Below, one piece after another: positions 17,346 through 25,485 of a stretch of 64,000 nucleotides of DNA. This DNA is from CAYRQP01 sp964426545 (GTDB lineage: Bacteria; Fermentibacterota; Fermentibacteria; Fermentibacterales; JCC-6). Location: positions 48,465-112,464 of the forward strand of contig CAYRQP010000006.1 of NCBI GenBank assembly GCA_964426545.1. Reading direction: 5' to 3'. Under the pieces are notes generated by a model. The model did no database searches. It was not told the origin of the DNA and was given only the letters and a program-made list of their open reading frames with translations. Positions within the stretch are counted from its first letter, which is position 1; each line of letters opens with the position of its first letter. The translations under genes and the position numbers were made by a program.

Positions 17346-18703
17346 TCTGCCGCCCCCTTACATATCAACGCGACTTTTTCGACAAAAGAATCCATCTCTT
17401 CTTTCGTTCTTTTCTCTGTTGCCGTTATCATGAGGATACCTTCTCCGAGTTCCCGTACGGGCAAACCGGCAAGAATCCCGTCATCGAGAAGTTTCTCACA
17501 TACCCTGTCCGCAGATATGGGAAATTCAAGGACAAACTCCCGGAAGAACGGTGTATCCCCGAAAACTCTCCTGACTCCGGGTATTTCGAGGAGTTTCTTC
17601 TCGAGATAATGACTTTTTTGGAAGCACTGACGGGATACCTCGCGGAAGCCGGTATCTCCCAGCAGAGAAAGATATACAGTATTAGCCAGGGCAAGGAGAG
17701 CTTCATTCGAACAGATATTGCTCGTTGCTTTCTCCCGCCTTATATGCTGCTCTCTTGTTTGAAGAGTCATCACATATCCGACCTGTCCTGCCCTATCCTC
17801 TGTTCTGCCTATCATCCTGCCGGGCATTTTCCGGGCAAGTTTCTTCTCGGTTGCCATGAAACCGATGTACGGCCCGCCGTAAGTCTGAGCTATCCCCATG
17901 CATTGACCTTCACCAACCACAATATCAACATCTGCATTCCCCGGAGAACGCAGAAGGGGAAGTGCAACAGGGTCTGCAGCAGCAATAAGCAATCCGCCGC
18001 ATGAGTGTACAAGTTCAGAAATCGGTTCGAGATTGTCAATCAATCCGAAGTAGTTAGGATATGCAACAAGCAATCCTGCTGTTCCATCGGTACAGAGTTC
18101 AGCGGTAGCGTCCATGTCGAGAGTACCGTCTTCCATGTACGGCACATCGATAATTTCAAAATCGTCGTGAGTAAGATATGTCCGGATTACTTCGAGCCAT
18201 CGTGGATTAAGGGAACCTGCAATGAGAATCCTGTTCTTTCGTGTAGCCCGCATTGCCATGAGGCATGCTTCTGCGGCTGCAGTCGCACCGTCATACATCG
18301 ATGCATTGGCAATTTCCATACCGGTAAGCCTTGCTATCATCGTCTGATATTCGAAAATAGCCTGAAGGGTACCCTGGCTTACTTCCGGTTGATATGGGGT
18401 GTAAGCCGTATAGAATTCGCTTCTGAGAAGTACATGGTCGATTGCTGCAGGAATGAAATGGTCATACGAACCTGCTCCAAGAAAAGACACAGCCCCCGAT
18501 GCAGAGTTTTTGTCTGCAAGTGCCTTAAACTCTTTTGTGAGTTCCATTTCTGAAACAGGGGCGGGAAGATCCATATCGTTCTTTAAAATGTATTTGTCAG
18601 GAATACTTTCAAGTAGTTCTTCGAATGTTGTATACCCTGACTCTTCCAGCATCTTCTTCTGCTGAATATCTCCGGCCGGTATGAATCCGCCCATGTTATT
18701 CAC
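17342..18703 (-). CDS. gcvPA: Glycine dehydrogenase (decarboxylating) subunit 1
   Basis: 453 residues, the N-terminal half of split P-protein. Typical blocks include FLGAGSYDHFIPAAIDHVL, FYTAYTPYQPEVSQGTLQ and NASMYDGATAAAEACLMA. It forms the heterotetramer with GcvPB; the PLP lysine is in the other subunit. It overlaps gcvH by eight bases and gcvPB by four, so the P-protein subunits are made in equal amounts. Start ATG at 18703; no sign of decay. Confidence 0.96.
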   Translation of the reverse strand: MNNMGGFIPAGDIQQKKMLEESGYTTFEELLESIPDKYILKNDMDLPAPVSEMELTKEFKALADKNSASGAVSFLGAGSYDHFIPAAIDHVLLRSEFYTAYTPYQPEVSQGTLQAIFEYQTMIARLTGMEIANASMYDGATAAAEACLMAMRATRKNRILIAGSLNPRWLEVIRTYLTHDDFEIIDVPYMEDGTLDMDATAELCTDGTAGLLVAYPNYFGLIDNLEPISELVHSCGGLLIAAADPVALPLLRSPGNADVDIVVGEGQCMGIAQTYGGPYIGFMATEKKLARKMPGRMIGRTEDRAGQVGYVMTLQTREQHIRREKATSNICSNEALLALANTVYLSLLGDTGFREVSRQCFQKSHYLEKKLLEIPGVRRVFGDTPFFREFVLEFPISADRVCEKLLDDGILAGLPVRELGEGILMITATEKRTKEEMDSFVEKVALICKGAAE

Positions 18704-19079
18704 CTATAAGGGTAGAATATTCTTTCGCAGTCAATAGACTTTCGAAACCCGAAATGTCATCTGAATGAATAATGATTATCCAGCCTTTTCCATACGGATC
18801 TTCGTTGATGATTTCCGGTGCATCTTCTATTTCAGCATTGAATTGAACAACAGAACAGTCGAATGGTGCATAATAATCAGCAACTGTCTTAACTGTTTCA
18901 AGAACCCCGAATGACTCTTCTTTCTCGAAATTATCGCCAATGGGTGCTTCAACCATCAGAATTTCACCTGATTCATCTGCTGCATAGTCCGTAAGCCCCA
19001 TTTTGTATTCACCATTACCGAGATCCTTCACCCATTCGTGTGACTTTGTGTACCGAACATCTTCCGGAATATTGTGCAT
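18696..19079 (-). CDS. gcvH: Glycine cleavage system H protein
   Basis: 127 residues, the usual size. Signature YTKSHEWV near the N-terminus, and the lipoyl-lysine motif in GVLETVKTVADYYAPFD (the Lys in ETVKTV is the attachment site). It shuttles the aminomethyl intermediate between P, T and L proteins. An SD, AGGAGG, precedes the ATG at 19079. No gene for lipoamide dehydrogenase or lipoylation lies in this window. Confidence 0.96.
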   Translation of the reverse strand: MHNIPEDVRYTKSHEWVKDLGNGEYKMGLTDYAADESGEILMVEAPIGDNFEKEESFGVLETVKTVADYYAPFDCSVVQFNAEIEDAPEIINEDPYGKGWIIIIHSDDISGFESLLTAKEYSTLIGE

Positions 19080-19117
19080 TTTTCCTCCTGTTTTGCTTAA
19101 TTTCAGTTTAGAGTTTT

Positions 19118-20215
19118 CTATTTACGGGTGCCGTCCTTGTAGAACGGCAGTTTAACTATTTTTACCTGTATTTTCTTATTCCTGACTTCTGCTTCGAGTT
19201 CAGTGCCGCGTTTGTGAAAGCCTTTTTCGACAAATCCAAGACACACTCCATGTCCGAGAGAGGGTGCGAGAGAACCGCTTGTGATGATGCCGACCTTTCT
19301 GTCTCCTGAAAATAATTCTGCTCCGTGCCTAGGAAACCCTTTGCCGATAACTTCGAGTCCAACAATGTAACGGTCGGGTTTTTCTGCTTTCTGCATCACC
19401 AATTTTTCGCGTCCGATGAAATCCTTTTCTGTCTTCAGTTTTACAACCCAGCCCATCCGGGCTTCAATCGGTGTAATTGTGTGGTCTATGTCATTCCCGT
19501 ACAGTGCATATCCAACTTCGAGTCTGAGAGTGTCACGGGCACCAAGCCCAATCGGCTTGATTCCGTACTCTTCGCCCGCCTTCATGACAGCATCCCAGAT
19601 AGCAGGGGCATATTCATTTTTGGCATATATCTCGAAGCCGTCTTCCCCGGTGTAACCTGTACGGGCAATCAGAACTTCTCTACCGGCGAATGCTCCTTCT
19701 TCCTGTGCATAATAATCGATGGCGTTCAAATCGACGGATGTCAATTTTTCAGCAACCTTCTGAGCGTCAGGGCCCTGGATGGCAATAAGTGATATTTCAC
19801 TGCTTTCGTTTGTTATCTCAACATCGAAGTCGTTCTTATGATTATCCACCCACGCCCAGTCTTTTTCGATATTCGAAGCGTTGACAACCATGAGATATTC
19901 ATCTTGGGATAATCTATACACAATCAGGTCATCCACTATTCCACCGTCAGGATAGCACATGGCGGAGTAAAATGCCTTACCCACTGCCACATCAGCATCA
20001 TTCGTCAGAAGAAAATCAAGGTATTTTGTTGCTTCAGTACCCTTCAGACGGAATTCGCCCATGTGAGAGAGATCAAAAACACCAACGCCTGTACGCACAG
20101 ATTCGTGTTCTTCTCTTATGGATGTATATTTTATTGGCATGAGATAACCGACAAAGGGAACTATTTTTGCATCAAGGGATACATGCTTATTGTAGAGTGC
20201 GGTCTTAATATCCAT
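19118..20215 (-). CDS. gcvT: Glycine cleavage system aminomethyltransferase (T protein)
   Basis: 365 residues, normal length. It moves the methylene group from lipoyl-GcvH to tetrahydrofolate, releasing ammonia. Motifs seen: GVGVFDLSHMGEF, LTNDADVAVGKAFYSAM, YTGEDGFEIY, PIGLGARDTLRLEVGY and the C-terminal ITSGSLAPSLGHGVCLGFV. An AGGAGAG SD precedes the ATG at 20215. It is the first gene of the gcvT-H-PA-PB operon. The 180-base upstream region shows no glycine riboswitch pattern. Folate genes elsewhere in the window (folE, folP, folC) supply its cofactor pathway. Confidence 0.96.
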   Translation of the reverse strand: MDIKTALYNKHVSLDAKIVPFVGYLMPIKYTSIREEHESVRTGVGVFDLSHMGEFRLKGTEATKYLDFLLTNDADVAVGKAFYSAMCYPDGGIVDDLIVYRLSQDEYLMVVNASNIEKDWAWVDNHKNDFDVEITNESSEISLIAIQGPDAQKVAEKLTSVDLNAIDYYAQEEGAFAGREVLIARTGYTGEDGFEIYAKNEYAPAIWDAVMKAGEEYGIKPIGLGARDTLRLEVGYALYGNDIDHTITPIEARMGWVVKLKTEKDFIGREKLVMQKAEKPDRYIVGLEVIGKGFPRHGAELFSGDRKVGIITSGSLAPSLGHGVCLGFVEKGFHKRGTELEAEVRNKKIQVKIVKLPFYKDGTRK

Positions 20216-20396
20216 TCACTTCTCTCCTAAAGGTTATCGTCCTTAGATATCAGTATTTTTCATAACATCAAATTTACAATATACCCTCGAAAAATGCAAC
20301 CTATAAGTGGCAGTGTTATGTGGAATAACTCTACTATATATGTATCCCTGAATTGCAACTTGCAGGCAGCATTAATTGTGAGTAGTTTTCACTGCA

Positions 20397-20954
20397 ATGA
20401 CACACATTGCAAATAAGAAGATAATTTCCCTAAAACGGGAGGCAAAGCACTCAGACAACCCAGCGTTCCTATACCAACTCATCGGTGAATCCATTGCGCG
20501 TAAGTGGTTTACAGACCGGAATATCCAATGCTGGCGAACTTCTCAGCCACCGAATGCACGCGGCAGATATAGTATTTTCTTCAGGGATGGGGTGAGAGCA
20601 ATGGTCGCTGTTGTTTCAAAGACACCTATCTCATTCGACAGTATGGCAAAGGCGAAGTGCAGTTTTCTCATAGGAGTCAGTCTGGAAAGTGAGAGCAGCG
20701 GTGAAGTACTTGGCTTCAAATCCATCACAGATTGCAGAGAGTACGGATTCGACAAGAGAGTCACCCCTTCCAAAGATGATCTGATTCCAATTGAGAAACT
20801 GCTCTCATCCTTTCCGCCGTCTCCGCATTTCCGAATATCGTATTTCTTCAATTCCCTGCGACTTTTCTTGACGGGGAGTTTCACCCCGCCATGGCCGGGT
20901 TTAGGGACGGAGCAGGGAGCAAACCGGGGGGACAAAGCAAGCTATGTCCCCTAA
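20397..20954 (+). CDS. Hypothetical protein with repeat-derived C-terminus
   Basis: 185 residues, not recognised. The middle (FLYQLIGESIARKWF ... GRYSIFFRDGVRAMVAVV ... SFLIGVSLESE) has the alternation of a folded protein and lacks low-complexity signs. No SD is seen before the ATG, and an in-frame stop lies six codons upstream, so the start is weakly supported. From about residue 159 on, the reading frame passes through a palindromic element (20872-20951), and the stop TAA (20952-20954) sits directly after it. The native C-terminus has probably been replaced. It overlaps the next gene by 11 bases. Confidence 0.5.
   Translation: MTHIANKKIISLKREAKHSDNPAFLYQLIGESIARKWFTDRNIQCWRTSQPPNARGRYSIFFRDGVRAMVAVVSKTPISFDSMAKAKCSFLIGVSLESESSGEVLGFKSITDCREYGFDKRVTPSKDDLIPIEKLLSSFPPSPHFRISYFFNSLRLFLTGSFTPPWPGLGTEQGANRGDKASYVP
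20872..20951. repeat. REP-like palindromic element between two genes
   Basis: Three nested dyads lie in 80 bases: CGGGG/CCCCG (20872-20888), CCGGGTTT/AAACCGG (20895-20927) and an imperfect 22-base palindrome GGGACAAAGC-AA-GCTATGTCCC (20929-20950). The middle dyad encloses the word GGGACGGAG, which is shared with the terminal repeats of the transposase unit at 32787-33977. The element supplies the C-terminus and stop of one gene and the ATG of the next. Confidence 0.6.
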
Positions 20955-21624
20955 TAGACACGCCGGTGAGTATGCCACCCCTGACAACATTGCAGAAAAG
21001 GCTGCCGAGTGGTTGACCCGCATCTACAGCTGTAACTATAAGCGTACATCTCTCATTCTCGATAAATCGAAGTGTGCCTTAATTGTCATCGACATGCTGA
21101 ACTACTTTGCCGATCCTTCAGGAAGATCTTTCCTGTTTGCGACTGAAGCCATAGTTCCAGGAATTGTAGAACTGATAGAACACTGGCGACAATCCAACGG
21201 CACAGTAGTTTTTACAAGACACTGTCATACAGGAATAGACGACCTCGGTATGCTGGGGAAGTTCTTTTCGGACTATATACATTGCGATAAACCGGAATCG
21301 ATGATAATTACCGAACTGGCTCCCCTCGAACAGGAAGCCGTTTTTAGAAAAACGACCTATGATGGTTTTCATGATACCGGACTCGAAGAACATCTCATAA
21401 ACACCGGATGTGAGCAGGTACTCATCACCGGTGTACTGACCCAATTGTGCTGTGAAACTACTGCAAGAAGTGCATTTGTCCGGGGCTTTGAAGTCTATAT
21501 GCCGGTCGACGGCATGGCAAGCAGTACCGAAGACCTTCATATCGGCAGTCTGTTCGGACTTGCAAGCGGCTTTGCATCCATAAGTGATGTCAACTCCATA
21601 ATCGAAAATACCGACGATGATTGA
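20944..21624 (+). CDS. Isochorismatase-like cysteine hydrolase
   Basis: 226 residues. The isochorismatase-like fold is shown by CALIVIDMLNYFAD (catalytic Asp), FRKTTYDGF (catalytic Lys) and VLTQLCCETTARSAFVRGF (nucleophile Cys), giving a complete Asp-Lys-Cys triad. This family hydrolyses amides, ureas and related compounds, such as nicotinamide; the substrate here is unknown. About 42 residues precede the domain (EKAAEWLTRIYS). The ATG at 20944 lies inside a palindromic repeat and lacks an SD, so translation start may have been changed by insertion. It overlaps the flavoprotein gene by eight bases. Confidence 0.85.
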   Translation: MSPNRHAGEYATPDNIAEKAAEWLTRIYSCNYKRTSLILDKSKCALIVIDMLNYFADPSGRSFLFATEAIVPGIVELIEHWRQSNGTVVFTRHCHTGIDDLGMLGKFFSDYIHCDKPESMIITELAPLEQEAVFRKTTYDGFHDTGLEEHLINTGCEQVLITGVLTQLCCETTARSAFVRGFEVYMPVDGMASSTEDLHIGSLFGLASGFASISDVNSIIENTDDD

Positions 21625-22474
21625 TACTGCTGTAATAGGTGCGGGTCCGGCAGGATGCTCAGCTGCTGTACAGTGCAAACGCCTGGGACTTGATGTTCTC
21701 TTAATCGATAAGATGGGGAAAGCCGGAGGTCTTACAGGAGAAGCATGGCGTATTGAAAACTACCCGGGGGTTAAAAAACCGCTTTCAGGTTCGGATTTCA
21801 CAGAGAGACTGCAGCAGTTCATTTCCGGTTTCGGCATCAGCGTATCTGAACTCACTGTACTTTCAGTGGAAAGAACAGACGCGGGATTTATTCTGCTTAC
21901 AGACGAAAGAAAAATAGAATGTAGGTCCGTCATCATTGCAACAGGGACGACAGCAAAGAAACAGCCTTTATCGAATGTGCATTCTTCTGTAAGAAAGGTA
22001 CTTGAATTCACTCCAGATGATGCCGTTATCATAGGCGGTGGAGAGGCTTCTTACGACAATGCCCTGACACTTGCGGATACGGGCTGCAAAGTCACTCTCA
22101 TTGTCCGGGGTGGAATGCCCCGTTGTTCGGGAAAACTCATCGAATATGCAACGGCTCGCAAGACCATATCGGTTTCATATAATACCCGTGTCGAATCAGT
22201 CGAAAAAGCAGTAAACGGATATACTGTTGTTTATAGCAGTGACGGCAGAAAGAAAACTGTCTCGACCGATGCTGTGCTGGCGGCGATAGGACGTGAATCC
22301 ACATTGCCGGAACTGCCGGGTGCCATTCTCATTCCGGGAAGTATCATAACTTCTTTCCCGGGTATGTTCATCTGCGGTGATGCCTGTTCGGGTTCACTCG
22401 GACAGATTGGAACCGCGGTTGGTGGTGGAATCGAATCCGCTGGATACGTTTATGAATATCTAAGGAAAAACTGA
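21617..22474 (+). CDS. Thioredoxin-reductase-like flavoprotein without redox cysteines
   Basis: 285 residues. FAD-binding VIGAGPAGCSAAVQCKRLG at the N-terminus, NAD(P)-binding VIIGGGEASYDNALTLAD near residue 140, and the second FAD motif GMFICGDACSGSLGQIGTAVG near the end show the two-domain TrxR fold. The CxxC pair expected just before the NAD(P) domain is absent. It therefore cannot work as a classical thioredoxin reductase and probably transfers electrons to a protein or small acceptor, or to the radical SAM enzyme encoded next (the start overlaps its stop as ATGA). Confidence in fold is high, in role low. Confidence 0.85.
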   Translation: MIDTAVIGAGPAGCSAAVQCKRLGLDVLLIDKMGKAGGLTGEAWRIENYPGVKKPLSGSDFTERLQQFISGFGISVSELTVLSVERTDAGFILLTDERKIECRSVIIATGTTAKKQPLSNVHSSVRKVLEFTPDDAVIIGGGEASYDNALTLADTGCKVTLIVRGGMPRCSGKLIEYATARKTISVSYNTRVESVEKAVNGYTVVYSSDGRKKTVSTDAVLAAIGRESTLPELPGAILIPGSIITSFPGMFICGDACSGSLGQIGTAVGGGIESAGYVYEYLRKN

Positions 22475-23379
22475 TGAAAATACTGGAAACCCGTGGGGAT
22501 ACAGATCTGGCAACCGTCTATATTGCACAGCTCGATGACGGCGCGATGATCGAGTTTGTAGAATCCGTTCAACCCCCAATCCCCCGCACCGACAAGTGGG
22601 TCTTAATCGTTTCAACCCTTCGCGGATGCCCTGTAAACTGTTCTATCTGCGATGCAGGAATCCGCTATGCAGGTAAACTCTCTTCCGATGAGATGTTTCA
22701 GCAAATCGACTATCTTGTGAACAAATATTACCCCGACGGAATCATACCTGTCCCTAAATTCAAGATACAGTTTGCCAGAATGGGAGATCCCGCTTTCAAT
22801 CCGGCTGTTCTGACAGTTTTGCAGGAACTTCCGGGCCGCTATGACGCTCCGGGGCTTCTCCCGAGCATTTCGACTATTGCTCCGCATGACACAGATGACT
22901 TTTTTGCGGAACTTATCGACATCAAGAATGAGTTTTATTCAAACGGAAGATTCCAGATGCAGTTTTCTCTTCATACTACTTCACCGAAGGCACGCAGAGA
23001 ACTTGTACCTGCCGAGACCTGGAGTTTCGAGCAAATGAGCAGATGGGGTGAGTGTTTTTTTGAGCCGGAAGACAGGAAAATCTCTCTGAACTTCGCTCCG
23101 GTGAAGGGCTATCCGCTTGATACTAAAGTTATTTCGGATTCGTTCTCCCCCGAATATTTCATGATAAAACTCACACCCGTGAATCCGACCCGTTCGTCAG
23201 AGCAAAAGTCAATCGAAGGAGTTATAGACCCTGATAACCCGAAGTCTGCAGATGTACTTGTCAACGCCTTCCGTGAAGCAGGTTTCGAGACTCTGTTGAG
23301 CATCGGAGAAACCCGCGAAAACCAGATCGGTTCCAACTGCGGGATGTATGTCGGGGGACAGGGCACGAACGGGATCTGA
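22474..23379 (+). CDS. RlmN/Cfr-like radical SAM protein lacking the N-terminal domain
   Basis: 301 residues against about 350-400 for RlmN. The 4Fe-4S motif is CPVNCSIC (Cys52, 56, 59), very like CAVNCRFC of RlmN. A C-terminal Cys289 in GSNCGMY matches the methyl-carrying Cys of RlmN (in the ACGQL region). The position equivalent to the second catalytic Cys of RlmN, seven residues before the cluster, is Ile45. Other blocks: QFARMGDPAFNPAV and MQFSLHTTSPKARRELVP. The usual N-terminal RNA-binding domain is missing. The last seven residues come from a palindromic repeat. Substrate unknown; methylation of RNA or a small molecule are both possible. Confidence 0.82.
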   Translation: MKILETRGDTDLATVYIAQLDDGAMIEFVESVQPPIPRTDKWVLIVSTLRGCPVNCSICDAGIRYAGKLSSDEMFQQIDYLVNKYYPDGIIPVPKFKIQFARMGDPAFNPAVLTVLQELPGRYDAPGLLPSISTIAPHDTDDFFAELIDIKNEFYSNGRFQMQFSLHTTSPKARRELVPAETWSFEQMSRWGECFFEPEDRKISLNFAPVKGYPLDTKVISDSFSPEYFMIKLTPVNPTRSSEQKSIEGVIDPDNPKSADVLVNAFREAGFETLLSIGETRENQIGSNCGMYVGGQGTNGI

Positions 23380-23400
23380 CCCCGCCTAAGGGGTGTCCCC
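23354..23400. repeat. REP-like palindrome spanning two convergent gene ends
   Basis: GGGGACA (23354-23360) and TGTCCCC (23394-23400) are perfect inverse repeats and enclose a second hairpin ACCCC-GCCTAA-GGGGT. The element encodes the last residues (GQGTNGI) and stop of the radical SAM gene on the plus strand and the last residues (GDTP) and stop of the ABC transporter gene on the minus strand. It may double as a bidirectional terminator. Confidence 0.6.
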
Positions 23401-25485
23401 GAACTGCAGGAGATACAGGTTGTAGTAGATTCTGCGTTTTGCAAGCAGTTCCTGATGCGTTCCCCGTTCGAGTATCCTGCCGTCATCGATAACTAATATC
23501 TGATCTGCCTTCTGAATTGTGCTGAGCCGGTGAGCCACAATGATGCTGGTGCGGTTCTGCATTAATATGCCGATGGCGTTTTGAATCAGTTGTTCCGTAG
23601 CCGGGTCTACATTGCTGGTAGCCTCGTCGAGAACAAGTATTTTCGGATTGTGAGCCAATGCACGTGCAAAGCAGATTAGTTGTTTCTGACCTGTGGAAAG
23701 CGTTGCTCCCCTCTCTGCCATTATCGTCCTGAAACCGTCGGGCAGTTTTTCTATGAACGGTGTCGCCTGAACAAGGTCAGCCGCTTTCCGGACATCTTCT
23801 TCACTAAGATTCTGCCCAAGCCGGATATTGTCTTCGATACTTCGGCTAAAAATGAATGCATCCTGCAACACAATGGAGATATTTTCCCGAAGCACAGAAA
23901 CAGGCATTTCCCGAATATCCTGTCCATCGAGCATAATCTTACCGGAGTCCACATCGTAGAATCTGCAAAGCAGGCTGATAACCGAAGTTTTGCCCGCACC
24001 TGTCGGACCTACAAGAGCAATACTTTTCCCTGGTTCGACATTGAATGAAACACTGCGAAGCACTACAGTATCTTCAATATATGAAAATGTGACTTTTTCG
24101 AATTCAACTTCACCTTCCACTTTTTTATTCGAACCCTGTCCAATGCCATCAGTGATTTCAGGTTTAGTATCCATAATACCGAAAACTCTTTCGGATGCAG
24201 CCATAGCACTCTGCATGATATTGAATTTCGAACTGATGTCAGCCAGCGGACGGAACATCTGCCTTACATAACTTATGAATGCGACCAGTGCACCGATTGT
24301 CAGTGAATTGGAAAGCACATCCCCGCCTCCGTATATAAGTACAAGAGCAACTCCCGCAGAAGCGATTATCTCGATAAGGGGGCGGAATATTCCGAAGATT
24401 ACAAGTTGCTTCATATTAGCATCGAAGTAACTCGAATTGGTCTTCATGTACTCTTTGCGTCTTCTCTTCTCCTGGCGGAATATCTGAACTATCTTCACTC
24501 CATTCAGGTCTTCGGCAAGGTTCGAATTTAGTTGGGACAGGTATTTTCGCACCAGTCTGTATGCATTCCTTGCCTTGATGCGGAATATCACCGTTATGAT
24601 TATGAAGAACGGGGACACTGCAAGAGAAATCAACGCAAGTCTAACATTCAGGAAGAACAGAATAACTGCCGTACCTGCGAAAAGAACAATGTCCTTGATG
24701 AGATTGACGAGAACGGCAGTAAACATTTCATTGAGAGCTTCGATGTCATTGGTGACTCGTGTTACGAGCCTCCCTATCGGGTTTCTGGAGAAGAAGTTCA
24801 TCGACAGCCCCTGGATGTGTTCGAACAGCTCCATCCTTACATCATACATGGAGCGCTGTCCTGCTATTGCAAGCGAAATGGCATGACCGTAACCGGCGAT
24901 GACGCTAACTAATATAAGCCCCCCCAGAAACAGTGCCAGTATTTTGATGCCGTGCAGATCGCCGCTGCGGATATTTGTAAGCACAAGCGGGGATATTTTA
25001 GACAGGTCCTGCTCCGGAACGAGCCAGCATCCTGCAAGTGTATCTCCCGGGTCGCCTTGTGCAAAATCAGCTGCATCAAAACAATAGAATGTCAGCGAAT
25101 CGAGTTTTCCGGAACTCATGAAATCATATCGTTCTGCCGGGCCCATCTCATCAATTGCCTTTTTGCGGACTAGAAGGTTGCCGGGAGCGATTGGAATAAA
25201 ATCCGTTGGATCAGCATCCCCATCTGTAAGCAGTTCGTATTCTGCGGCAGGTTCGGGGGTATATATCTGATACAGTTTGGCAAGATAGTTATCTATTCCC
25301 ACCTTGGTTACATAAGGGATGAGAAGTTCCACTCCGGCACTCAGGAACATGCAGACTATTGCGATGAATACGAGTTTCTTATGGGGGATTACATATTTCA
25401 GTAAACGCCGGATCATCTTTCTGTCGATTACTCTGCCCGCATAATCTTCATCATCGAAATGTCCGCCGTGTCCGTGCGGGGGCAT
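23386..25485 (-). CDS. ABC exporter subunit (TMD-NBD fusion), catalytic-site half
   Basis: 699 residues, about 100 longer than a standard half-transporter. Six transmembrane helices occupy about 30-430. The extra length is a loop of roughly 110 residues between helices 1 and 2 that should face outside. The NBD (about 460-690) has Walker A GPTGAGKTS, a variant signature LSTGQKQ, Walker B ILVLDEATSNVD with catalytic Glu, and H-loop AHRLSTI. It follows the other half with a one-base overlap. Together they fit a type IV heterodimeric exporter such as TM287/288 or BmrCD. Substrate unknown. Confidence 0.92.
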   Translation of the reverse strand: MPPHGHGGHFDDEDYAGRVIDRKMIRRLLKYVIPHKKLVFIAIVCMFLSAGVELLIPYVTKVGIDNYLAKLYQIYTPEPAAEYELLTDGDADPTDFIPIAPGNLLVRKKAIDEMGPAERYDFMSSGKLDSLTFYCFDAADFAQGDPGDTLAGCWLVPEQDLSKISPLVLTNIRSGDLHGIKILALFLGGLILVSVIAGYGHAISLAIAGQRSMYDVRMELFEHIQGLSMNFFSRNPIGRLVTRVTNDIEALNEMFTAVLVNLIKDIVLFAGTAVILFFLNVRLALISLAVSPFFIIITVIFRIKARNAYRLVRKYLSQLNSNLAEDLNGVKIVQIFRQEKRRRKEYMKTNSSYFDANMKQLVIFGIFRPLIEIIASAGVALVLIYGGGDVLSNSLTIGALVAFISYVRQMFRPLADISSKFNIMQSAMAASERVFGIMDTKPEITDGIGQGSNKKVEGEVEFEKVTFSYIEDTVVLRSVSFNVEPGKSIALVGPTGAGKTSVISLLCRFYDVDSGKIMLDGQDIREMPVSVLRENISIVLQDAFIFSRSIEDNIRLGQNLSEEDVRKAADLVQATPFIEKLPDGFRTIMAERGATLSTGQKQLICFARALAHNPKILVLDEATSNVDPATEQLIQNAIGILMQNRTSIIVAHRLSTIQKADQILVIDDGRILERGTHQELLAKRRIYYNLYLLQFGDTP

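Noticed and set aside
20216..20396. Glycine riboswitch before gcvT
   Set aside because: The 180-base region lacks the conserved GGA-rich aptamer blocks and is A+T-rich; nothing supports a riboswitch.
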